From positions 95,893 through 159,892 of the forward strand of contig NZ_BMTY01000019.1 in NCBI RefSeq assembly GCF_014649915.1: DNA of 64,000 nucleotides. The letters are read 5' to 3'. Of this stretch, positions 1-6,656 are shown piece by piece. This DNA comes from Streptomyces toxytricini (lineage in GTDB: Bacteria; Actinomycetota; Actinomycetes; Streptomycetales; Streptomycetaceae). The translations under genes were made by a program, and so were the position numbers. Each line of letters opens with the position of its first letter. The stretch's first letter is position 1. Below the pieces are notes generated by a model. The model did no database searches and had not been told where the DNA came from. It saw only the letters and a list, made by a program, of their open reading frames with translations.

Positions 1-72
1 CTTCGCCTTGGCAGGGGACTCGACGATGACGAGTCGGCGGCCGCCCTGTGCGGTCTCGCTAGTCGGGGACAA
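1..72 (-). CDS. topA: DNA topoisomerase I, N-terminal fragment
   Basis: Only the first 24 codons lie in the window; the gene continues off the left edge. The peptide LSPTSETAQGGRRLVIVESP... matches the usual start of Streptomyces TopA, with the beginning of the Toprim strand (RRLVIVESPAKAK). The start is TTG at 72, preceded by a GGAGAG ribosome binding site. Type IA topoisomerases relax negatively supercoiled DNA by a single-strand cut. Identity rests on a short but characteristic peptide and on the order of the following genes. Confidence 0.85.
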   Translation of the reverse strand, partial: MSPTSETAQGGRRLVIVESPAKAK

Positions 73-340
73 CTTGGCTCTTCTCTCCGGTCGGCACTCG
101 GTCGCAGTACGGCGACGCTGCGGAGTGTGACGGTACAACCCGCCCCCGTGTCAAACGGCACAAGCCCGCAACGGCCACTCGAACGGTAACCCGACTAGTG
201 CCATTTCTGCCGCCCGGATACCCCGCCGGACCCGTCCCGATCACCGGCCCGAGTGGCCAGGGGGCCGTCTGGCCCCGCCCCCGCACCCCTCCTGACGTCA
301 GGCTTTGCCCCGCGGACCGCGGCCGGCGGGGCGGGCGGAG
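73..340. other. topA upstream region
   Basis: No gene seen. It should hold the topA promoter: a perfect TTGACA reads on the minus strand at 149-154, but I see no good -10 at the right distance. A 12-bp perfect palindrome CCTGACGTCAGG sits at 291-302, and a GC-rich hairpin at 307-332 is a likely terminator for the small gene at 341. Confidence 0.4.
307..332 (-). terminator. putative terminator of the small membrane protein gene
   Basis: GCCCCGC (307-313) pairs with GCGGGGC (326-332), with further GC pairing in the loop. It lies 8 nt past the stop of the gene ending at 341. No clear U-tract, as is common in Streptomyces. Confidence 0.4.
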
Positions 341-538
341 TCAGACGTGTGCGAGGCACCACGCCCCGAGGGCCAGCGACGCCGCCGCGCCGAGTAGGGC
401 CGCCGGGAGGGCGAGCGAGGGGCGCACGCCCTCGGCAACCGGCGCGCCGCGTCGCGCGCACGCCCCCGTCCAGGCCAGCAGGGCCGTCCCGTACAGCAGG
501 AACACCACCGCCGCGAACACCGCCGGACCGCGCTCCAT
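341..538 (-). CDS. small integral membrane protein, unknown function
   Basis: A 65-residue protein with two hydrophobic stretches (about residues 6-24 and 43-60) joined by an Arg-rich loop, so probably a two-span membrane protein. The ATG at 538 has a GAGGGGGGAA ribosome binding site. It lies between topA and a methyltransferase gene, all on the minus strand. I recognise no domain. High third-position GC and the good ribosome binding site suggest a real gene. Confidence 0.6.
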   Translation of the reverse strand: MERGPAVFAAVVFLLYGTALLAWTGACARRGAPVAEGVRPSLALPAALLGAAASLALGAWCLAHV

Positions 539-677
539 GCCGTTCCCCCCTCGTCGCCGGCGCCGCTCCGGGGGCCCCGGCGTCCCCCCGGCACCCCGGG
601 GCCCCTCGGGCGTGCGCCCCGTCCGCCGCGGAGCCTGCCAGCCGCGGGGGAACGGCAGGCGAACCCCCGGTGACGGC

Positions 678-2201
678 TCAGCGGTCGGCGACCGGCTCCA
701 GGAACCCCTGCTCGACGAGCAGCCGGATCGCCTCCGGGGTCCGGGCCCGCAGCCCCACCGGGTCCTCCTGCACCAGCTGCGCGATGGCGTCGAGGATCCG
801 GCCCGCGCTGAGCGAGCCGTCGCAGACGCCCGCGAAGCCGGCCCCGACCGTGTCGACCTTGGTGGCCCGCCGCATGCCGCGGTTCTGCCGCAGCACCACG
901 TGCTCCGGGTCCTCCGCGCCGGGCGCGCCGACCTGCTCCTGGACGACCTCGCCGGCCAGGGCGAAGCGGGCCTCCAGCAGGGCCGCGTCGTCGTGGTCGC
1001 GCAGGTAGTCCTGGCGGGCGAAGTGCGCCGCGACCGCGTCGCCGAGCGGCTGCTCCACCGGGTGCGGCCACTCCTCGACCACGATCGACGGCTCCTCCGC
1101 GCCGCTGCGGCGCAGCGTGATCCACCCGAAGCCGACCGCCTTGGTCTTGCGGGCCTCGAACTCGTCGAGCCATTCCTCGTACCGGCGCGCGTACTCCTCC
1201 GGCGCGGTGCGGTGGTCGCCCGCGTCGCGCAGCCACAGCTCGGCGTACTGGGTCACGTCCTGGACGTCGCGCTGGACGATCCAGGCGTCGCAGCCGCGCG
1301 GCACCCAGGAGCGGACCCGGTCCCGCCAGTCCTCCCCCTCGACGTGCTGCCAGTTGCCGAGGAACTGCGCGTAGCCGCCGGGGTTCAGGTGCGCGCCGGC
1401 CTGCTGGACGAGCGTGCGGCACAGGTCGTCGCCGCCCATGCCGCCGTCCCGGTACGTCAGCCGGGCGCCGGGGGAGATGACGAACGGCGGGTTGGACACG
1501 ATGAGGTCGTACGCGGCGTCCCCGACGGGCTCGAACAGCGACCCGAGGAGCAGCTCGGCCTCCGGCGCCCCGGACAGGGCGAGCGTCAGCCGGGTGAATT
1601 CCAGGGCGCGGGGGTTGACGTCGGTGGCGGTGACGCGGGTGGCGTGCCCGGCGGCGTGCAGCGCCTGGATGCCGGAGCCGGTGCCGAGGTCGAGGGCGGT
1701 GCCGACGGGGGTGCGCACGGTGATCCCGGCGAGGGTGGTGGAGGCGCCGCCGACGCCGAGGACGACGCCCTCCTCGCGCGAGCCGATCCCGCCGGCCCCG
1801 CCGACGGCGCAGCCGAGGTCGGAGACGATGAACCAGTCCTCGCCGTCCGGGCCGCCGTACGGGCGGACGTCGACGGCGGCGCGGACCGCGTCCCCGCCGC
1901 CGGCGTCCTCCGCGCGGTGCAGCCAGCCGTCGGCGAGAGCGGCCTCCAGCGGCAGCGCCCGCGCGGCGTCCGCGGACGGCACGGTCTGCCGGAGCAGGAA
2001 CAGCCGGACCAGGCTCGCGAGCGGGCTGCCGCCGGCGCTCCGTGTGGCGCGCAGGGCGGGCACGGTCTCGCTGCGGGCCAGGGCGGCGTAGGCGGGGGCG
2101 CCGAGCAGGTCGAGCAGCCCGTCGGCGGTGAAGCCGGCGGCGAGCAGCGCGGTGCGGAGTTCGGCGGCGCGGTCGGGCGTGGGGAGGCTGGAGGTACTCA
2201 C
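678..2201 (-). CDS. class I SAM-dependent methyltransferase
   Basis: A 507-residue protein with a SAM-binding Rossmann motif LDLGTGSGIQALHA in the middle, followed by ATDVNPRALEFTR and the NPPF motif VSNPPFVISPG. NPPF-type methyltransferases modify a nitrogen on RNA, protein or DNA (the RlmG/RsmC and HemK/PrmC groups); the actual substrate here is unknown. The 200-residue N-terminal extension and the C-terminal 150 residues are typical of the actinobacterial family. GTG at 2201 is chosen because no ribosome binding site is present but a CACAAT hexamer ends 6 nt upstream, suggesting a leaderless transcript. Confidence 0.85.
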   Translation of the reverse strand: MSTSSLPTPDRAAELRTALLAAGFTADGLLDLLGAPAYAALARSETVPALRATRSAGGSPLASLVRLFLLRQTVPSADAARALPLEAALADGWLHRAEDAGGGDAVRAAVDVRPYGGPDGEDWFIVSDLGCAVGGAGGIGSREEGVVLGVGGASTTLAGITVRTPVGTALDLGTGSGIQALHAAGHATRVTATDVNPRALEFTRLTLALSGAPEAELLLGSLFEPVGDAAYDLIVSNPPFVISPGARLTYRDGGMGGDDLCRTLVQQAGAHLNPGGYAQFLGNWQHVEGEDWRDRVRSWVPRGCDAWIVQRDVQDVTQYAELWLRDAGDHRTAPEEYARRYEEWLDEFEARKTKAVGFGWITLRRSGAEEPSIVVEEWPHPVEQPLGDAVAAHFARQDYLRDHDDAALLEARFALAGEVVQEQVGAPGAEDPEHVVLRQNRGMRRATKVDTVGAGFAGVCDGSLSAGRILDAIAQLVQEDPVGLRARTPEAIRLLVEQGFLEPVADR

Positions 2202-2305
2202 GCGTCCATTGTGTCGGCCGGCGCCGCCGATCGGTGCGGCGCGCGGCCGGGCGCCCGGCAGGTGCCGCGGCGGAGGTCCGCCGGGCGGCCCGGCGGACCG
2301 GTGGA

Positions 2306-2866
2306 TCAGCCCGTCGGTGCGGGGGCCGCGACCTTGCAGCCCTTCTGCGCGTTCAACGCCTTCGCCATGCCGCTCTCGTTGAGCTCGCCGAAGGCGTTCT
2401 TGCTGCCCTGGTTCGCCGCCTCGATGTCGCCGCTGAGAGCTTCGAGGCCGTCGGCGAACTTCGCCGGGTCCTTCGCGTCCAGCGCGTCGATCTTGGTCTT
2501 CACGTCCGCGTAGCCCTTGGCCGCCGCTTCGAAGCCGCCGGCCGACGCGTCGAGCGTGGACTGCCCGTCCTTGACGGGCGGGACGCCGGCGTCGCGCAGG
2601 GCCTTGGCCATCGCCGTGTACGCGTCGGCCTGCGTCTGGAAGGCGGCGGAGTCGACCCTCTGGACCTCGTCCGACTTGCTGTCCTGCGACGAGACCCGCT
2701 TCATCTCGGCGTTCGCCTTCTCGACCTTGTCCAAGTGCGGCTGCCACACGTCGCAGACCTTCTTGGCCCAGGCGTTGGCCTTCTCGTCGCCGTCGTCGCC
2801 GCAGCCGGACAGCACGAGCACCAGCGCCGCACAGCCGGACACCGCGGCCGCAAGCTTCTTGTTCAC
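2306..2866 (-). CDS. small secreted lipoprotein
   Basis: A 186-residue protein with a lipoprotein signal: MNKK, a hydrophobic stretch, then lipobox LSGC at residues 19-22, so Cys22 should be acylated after cleavage. The mature part is Ala/Lys/Asp-rich and predicted helical, without a recognisable enzyme domain. It sits between hppA and the methyltransferase gene on the same strand. Function unknown; a cell-surface lipoprotein conserved at this position in Streptomyces. Confidence 0.8.
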   Translation of the reverse strand: MNKKLAAAVSGCAALVLVLSGCGDDGDEKANAWAKKVCDVWQPHLDKVEKANAEMKRVSSQDSKSDEVQRVDSAAFQTQADAYTAMAKALRDAGVPPVKDGQSTLDASAGGFEAAAKGYADVKTKIDALDAKDPAKFADGLEALSGDIEAANQGSKNAFGELNESGMAKALNAQKGCKVAAPAPTG

Positions 2867-3004
2867 CGGATCGGTCCCTTCGAGGAGGCTCTCCGCGGGG
2901 AAGATACACGGCCGCCGTCGCCCGTCGTGGAAAGGCGGACGGGCGGCGCGCCCGTACGCGCCGCCCGTCCGCCTCCGTGGTGTGCCGCCGCGGGTCCCTC
3001 CGGG

Positions 3005-5407
3005 TCAGGAGACCACCGCGGGGTCGGACGGCTTGGACACCCGCTCGGCGGCGGCCCCGTCGCCGCCTTCGCCGACGGCGATGTCGCGCCGCTTGGAGAC
3101 GTACACCGCGGCGACGATGACGGTGATGGCGACGGCCGCGACGATCGCGCGGACGGTCGGGCTGGTGTCGGCGCCGTAGCTGAACTGCACGACGGCCGGC
3201 GCGATCAGCAGCGCCACCAGGTTCATCACCTTCAGCAGCGGGTTGATCGCCGGTCCGGCGGTGTCCTTGAACGGGTCGCCGACGGTGTCGCCGATGACGG
3301 TCGCGGCGTGGGCGTCGCTGCCCTTGCCGCCGTGGTGGCCGTCCTCGACGAGCTTCTTCGCGTTGTCCCAGGCCCCGCCGGAGTTCGCGAGGAACACCGC
3401 CATCAGGGTGCCGCAGCCGATGGCTCCCGCGAGGAACGCGCCGAGCGCGCCGACGCCGAGGACGAAGCCGACCGCGATGGGCGCCATGACGGCGAGCAGG
3501 CCGGGCGTGGCGAGTTCGCGCAGGGCGTCCTTGGTGCAGATGTCGACGACGCGCCCGTACTCGGGCTTCTCCGTGTAGTCCATGATCCCGGGGCGCTCGC
3601 GGAACTGGCGGCGCACCTCGTAGACGACGGAGCCCGCGGAGCGGGACACGGCGTTGATGGCGAGGCCGGAGAAGAGGAAGACCACGGCGGCGCCGAGGAC
3701 GAGGCCGACGAGGTTGTTGGGCTGGGCGATGTCGAGGCTGAGGTTCATCTCCCCGGCCTTCGCGCCGACTTCCTTCACCGCGGTGGAGATGGCGTCGTTG
3801 TACGAGCCGAACAGTGCGGCCGCGGCGAGCACGGCGGTGGCGATGGCGATGCCCTTGGTGATGGCCTTGGTGGTGTTGCCGACGGCGTCGAGGTCGGTCA
3901 GGACCTGGGCGCCCGCGCCCTCGACGTCGCCGGACATCTCGGCGATGCCCTGGGCGTTGTCGGAGACGGGGCCGAAGGTGTCCATGGCGACGATCACGCC
4001 GACGGTGGTGAGCAGGCCGGTGCCGGCCAGGGCGACCGCGAAGAGCGCGAGCATGATCGAGGTGCCGCCGAGCAGGAACGCGCCGTAGACGCCGAGGCCG
4101 ATGAGGAGCGCCGTGTAGACGGCGGACTCCAGGCCGACGGAGATGCCCGCGAGGACGACGGTGGCCGGCCCGGTCAGGGCGGACTTGCCGATGTCGCGGA
4201 CGGGGCGCCGGGTGGTCTCGGTGAAGTAGCCGGTGAGCTGCTGGATCAGGGCGGCCAGCACGATGCCGATGGCGACGGCGACCAGGGCCAGGATCCGGGG
4301 GTCGCCGGAGTGGCCGGTGATCGCCGCGTCCCCGACGCCGACGAGGTCCTTGTACGAGGACGGCAGGTACGCGTAGACGGCGGCCGCGACCAGGGCCAGG
4401 GAGATCGCGGCGGAGATGAAGAAGCCGCGGTTGATGGCGGTCATGCCGCTGCGGTCGGAGCGGCGCGGGGAGACCGCGAAGATGCCGATCATCGCGGTGA
4501 CGACGCCGATGGCGGGGACGATGAGCGGGAAGGCGAGGCCGAGGTCGCCGAAGGCGGCCTTTCCGAGGATGAGCGCGGCCACGAGGGTGACGGCGTAGGA
4601 CTCGAAGAGGTCGGCGGCCATGCCCGCGCAGTCGCCGACGTTGTCGCCCACGTTGTCGGCGATGGTCGCGGCATTGCGCGGGTCGTCCTCCGGAATGCCC
4701 TGCTCGACCTTGCCGACCAGGTCGGCGCCGACGTCGGCGGCCTTGGTGAAGATGCCGCCGCCGACGCGCATGAACATCGCGATCAGGGCGGCGCCGAGGC
4801 CGAAGCCCTCCAGGACCTTGGGGGCGTCGGCGGCGTACACCAGGACGACGCAGGAGGCGCCGAGCAGGCCGAGGCCGACGGTGAACATGCCGACGACGCC
4901 GCCGGTGCGGAACGCGATCCGCATGGCCCGGTGGGAGACGTCGGTCAGGTCCTTGGCGGGTTCGCCCTCGGCCGGGGTGGCCTCGCGTGCGGCGGCGGCG
5001 ACGCGGACGTTGGCCCGGACGGCGAGGCGCATGCCGATGTAGCCGGTGACGGCCGAGAAGAGGGCGCCGACGAGGAAGAAGGCGGAGCGGCCCGCCCGCT
5101 GGGCCCAGTCGTCGGCGGGCAGCAGGAAGAGCAGGAAGAACACGACGACGGCGAAGATGCCGAGGGTGCGCAGCTGCCGGCCGAGGTAGGCGTTGGCGCC
5201 TTCCTGGACGGCCGCGGCGATCTCCTTCATCCTGTCGGTTCCCTCGTCGGCGGAAAGGACCTGGCGGACCAGGACCTGCGCGACGACGAGTGCGGCGATT
5301 GCCACGGCCGCGATCACCATGACGATGAGCCGATTGTCCTCGGTGAGTACGGCGGCTGCCAGATCGGCGGTGCCGTCCGGCGCGTTGGGGGTGAAGAGCC
5401 CCGTCAT
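3005..5407 (-). CDS. hppA: K+-independent H+-translocating membrane pyrophosphatase
   Basis: An 800-residue, about 16-span membrane protein that hydrolyses pyrophosphate and pumps protons. The substrate-binding motifs are present at residues 219-270 (DVGADLVGKVEQGIPEDDPR and DNVGDNVGDCAGMAAD). At the K+-dependence switch the sequence is GNTTKA (510-515): Lys at 514 marks the K+-independent class. A longer frame exists, but ATG at 5407 has an AAGGAGGA ribosome binding site and begins directly before the first membrane span. It probably has its own promoter in the 260-bp upstream region. Confidence 0.97.
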   Translation of the reverse strand: MTGLFTPNAPDGTADLAAAVLTEDNRLIVMVIAAVAIAALVVAQVLVRQVLSADEGTDRMKEIAAAVQEGANAYLGRQLRTLGIFAVVVFFLLFLLPADDWAQRAGRSAFFLVGALFSAVTGYIGMRLAVRANVRVAAAAREATPAEGEPAKDLTDVSHRAMRIAFRTGGVVGMFTVGLGLLGASCVVLVYAADAPKVLEGFGLGAALIAMFMRVGGGIFTKAADVGADLVGKVEQGIPEDDPRNAATIADNVGDNVGDCAGMAADLFESYAVTLVAALILGKAAFGDLGLAFPLIVPAIGVVTAMIGIFAVSPRRSDRSGMTAINRGFFISAAISLALVAAAVYAYLPSSYKDLVGVGDAAITGHSGDPRILALVAVAIGIVLAALIQQLTGYFTETTRRPVRDIGKSALTGPATVVLAGISVGLESAVYTALLIGLGVYGAFLLGGTSIMLALFAVALAGTGLLTTVGVIVAMDTFGPVSDNAQGIAEMSGDVEGAGAQVLTDLDAVGNTTKAITKGIAIATAVLAAAALFGSYNDAISTAVKEVGAKAGEMNLSLDIAQPNNLVGLVLGAAVVFLFSGLAINAVSRSAGSVVYEVRRQFRERPGIMDYTEKPEYGRVVDICTKDALRELATPGLLAVMAPIAVGFVLGVGALGAFLAGAIGCGTLMAVFLANSGGAWDNAKKLVEDGHHGGKGSDAHAATVIGDTVGDPFKDTAGPAINPLLKVMNLVALLIAPAVVQFSYGADTSPTVRAIVAAVAITVIVAAVYVSKRRDIAVGEGGDGAAAERVSKPSDPAVVS

Positions 5408-5530
5408 TCGTCCTCCTTGACGTGATGAGCTCAAGATGTGGACGGATTGTAGGGACCTCTTCCGCATCAAAACAGTGCACCGGAAACGGAATTGGCCTGC
5501 TCTTGCACCCCACCAATAGATCGCGTCACT

Positions 5531-5555
5531 CCATTACCCCCGAAAGAGGTAATGG
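5531..5555. promoter_or_regulatory. inverted repeat upstream of hppA
   Basis: CCATTACC (5531-5538) and GGTAATGG (5548-5555) form an 8-bp inverted repeat about 125 bp upstream of the hppA start. It is AT-rich for this genome. It could be an operator or a hairpin; nothing in the sequence decides. Confidence 0.35.
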
Positions 5556-5610
5556 GGCAAAGGCATTGACGCCTGGTCATTGATCCGGAATACCCGTCCG
5601 GACATGAGAA

Positions 5611-5633
5611 AAGGCCCTGCTCGGCAGGGCCTT
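5611..5633 (-). terminator. Rho-independent terminator after the bldG / anti-sigma operon
   Basis: A perfect 10-bp stem (5611-5620 with 5624-5633) with a 3-nt loop. On the minus strand it is followed by TTTTCTC. It lies 33 nt past the stop of the anti-sigma gene and separates it from hppA. Confidence 0.8.
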
Positions 5634-5666
5634 GAATAAGATCCAAAAATAATCAGGGAGTACCGG

Positions 5667-6104
5667 CTAGGGCAGTTCGCCCCCGCCCGGTCCCGAGACG
5701 GGCCAGCTCATGCGGATGGTGCCGCCGGCCTCGCCGCTGATCACCTCGACGTCGTCGACGAGGCCGCTGATCACCGCGAGCCCCATCTCGTCCTCCGTGT
5801 CGCCGTCCGGGTCGAGGGCCGCCTGCAGGCCGGGTACGGTCCCGCCGGACGGGCCGGGCACCTCGTCGCCGACCTCGATGGAGAACGACTTCTCCTCCTC
5901 GGTGAGCACGACGCGGACGGGCGCGGTGAGCCCGTTGCTGAGGTGCAGTCCGACGGCGCGCGAGCAGGCCTCGCCCACGGCGAGGCGGACCTCGTCGAGC
6001 ACGGCTTCGTCCACGCCGACCCGGCGCGCCACGGCGGCCGCGACCAGGCGGGCCGTGCGGACGTGCTCGGGCTGGGCGCTGAAGCGCAGTTCAACGGTGG
6101 CCAT
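5667..6104 (-). CDS. anti-sigma factor, HATPase_c_2 family (BldG partner)
   Basis: A 145-residue protein of the RsbW/SpoIIAB GHKL kinase-like fold. N-box residues are seen in DEVRLAVGEACSRAVGL, and the later MGLAVISGLVDDVEV holds the G-box-like loop. Such proteins bind a sigma factor or phosphorylate an anti-anti-sigma factor; here the natural partner is BldG, encoded 128 nt upstream. ATG at 6104 has a GAGGGGGA ribosome binding site; the upstream part of the open frame is low-complexity Arg/Gly sequence and was left out. In S. coelicolor the matching gene (orf3, SCO3548) is co-transcribed with bldG (recalled). Confidence 0.9.
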   Translation of the reverse strand: MATVELRFSAQPEHVRTARLVAAAVARRVGVDEAVLDEVRLAVGEACSRAVGLHLSNGLTAPVRVVLTEEEKSFSIEVGDEVPGPSGGTVPGLQAALDPDGDTEDEMGLAVISGLVDDVEVISGEAGGTIRMSWPVSGPGGGELP

Positions 6105-6142
6105 TGCGTCCCCCTCGGACTGGGCGTGCCTTGCGGAGGGCC

Positions 6143-6219
6143 CGGGCCGTTCGCGGCCCGCGCCCCCCGCTCCTCTCCGGCGCCCCCGCTGCCCGGGCCG
6201 GCGCACGGCTGCGCCCGGG
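6143..6219 (-). promoter_or_regulatory. two hairpins between bldG and the anti-sigma gene
   Basis: CGGGCCG-TTCG-CGGCCCG (6143-6160) and a CCCGGGC/GCCCGGG pair (6192-6198 with 6213-6219) fill the 128-nt gap between the two genes. They could attenuate read-through from bldG, which would fit the reported mono- and bicistronic bldG transcripts in S. coelicolor. Confidence 0.4.
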
Positions 6220-6232
6220 ACGGGGACGGACG

Positions 6233-6574
6233 TCAGTCGGTGGCGGCGACGGCGTCCTCCACCGTCGTGTGAATCGGGAACACCTTGGTCAGACCCGTGA
6301 TACGGAAGATCTTCAGGATGCGCTCCTGGTTGCAGACCAGGCGCAGCGAGCCCTCGTGCGCGCGGACGCGCTTGAGGCCGCCGACGAGCACACCGAGGCC
6401 GGTGGAGTCGAGGAAGTCCACCCGCTCCATGTCGACAACCAGGTGGTAGCTGCCGTCGTTCACCAACTCGACCAACTGCTCGCGCAGCTTGGGCGCGGTA
6501 TACACATCAATCTCGCCACCGACCTCCACGACCGTGCGGTCGCCGACAGTGCGAGTCGACAGGGACAGGTCCAC
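6233..6574 (-). CDS. bldG: anti-anti-sigma factor BldG
   Basis: A 113-residue STAS-domain protein nearly identical, as far as I recall, to S. coelicolor BldG. The phosphorylation site is Ser57 in FLDSTGLGVL. Unphosphorylated BldG binds anti-sigma factors and so frees sigma factors (such as SigH) for aerial growth and antibiotic production; bldG mutants are bald. The start is ATG at 6574. The gene is divergent from the helicase at 6657, so both promoters lie in an 82-bp gap. A hairpin-rich spacer follows before the co-oriented anti-sigma gene. Confidence 0.97.
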   Translation of the reverse strand: MDLSLSTRTVGDRTVVEVGGEIDVYTAPKLREQLVELVNDGSYHLVVDMERVDFLDSTGLGVLVGGLKRVRAHEGSLRLVCNQERILKIFRITGLTKVFPIHTTVEDAVAATD

Positions 6575-6656
6575 GGATCCTCCAGCACCTTGCTATCGAG
6601 CGGCGCCCCCCAGGGGCCTCCCCCACCCGCAGGCGGGGAAGAGATTGGCTGCCGCG

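Noticed and set aside
149..154. TTGACA as the topA -35 box
   Set aside because: No -10 hexamer at 16-18 bp spacing; kept only as a note.
2234..5425. Long plus-strand frame opposite hppA
   Set aside because: Composition is that of an antisense shadow (Asp/Gly/Val/Arg-rich) and hppA on the other strand is certain.
678..5516. Single minus-strand open frame of 1612 codons
   Set aside because: Only the last 507 codons are a real methyltransferase; the rest is Arg/Gly-rich shadow sequence across hppA and the lipoprotein.
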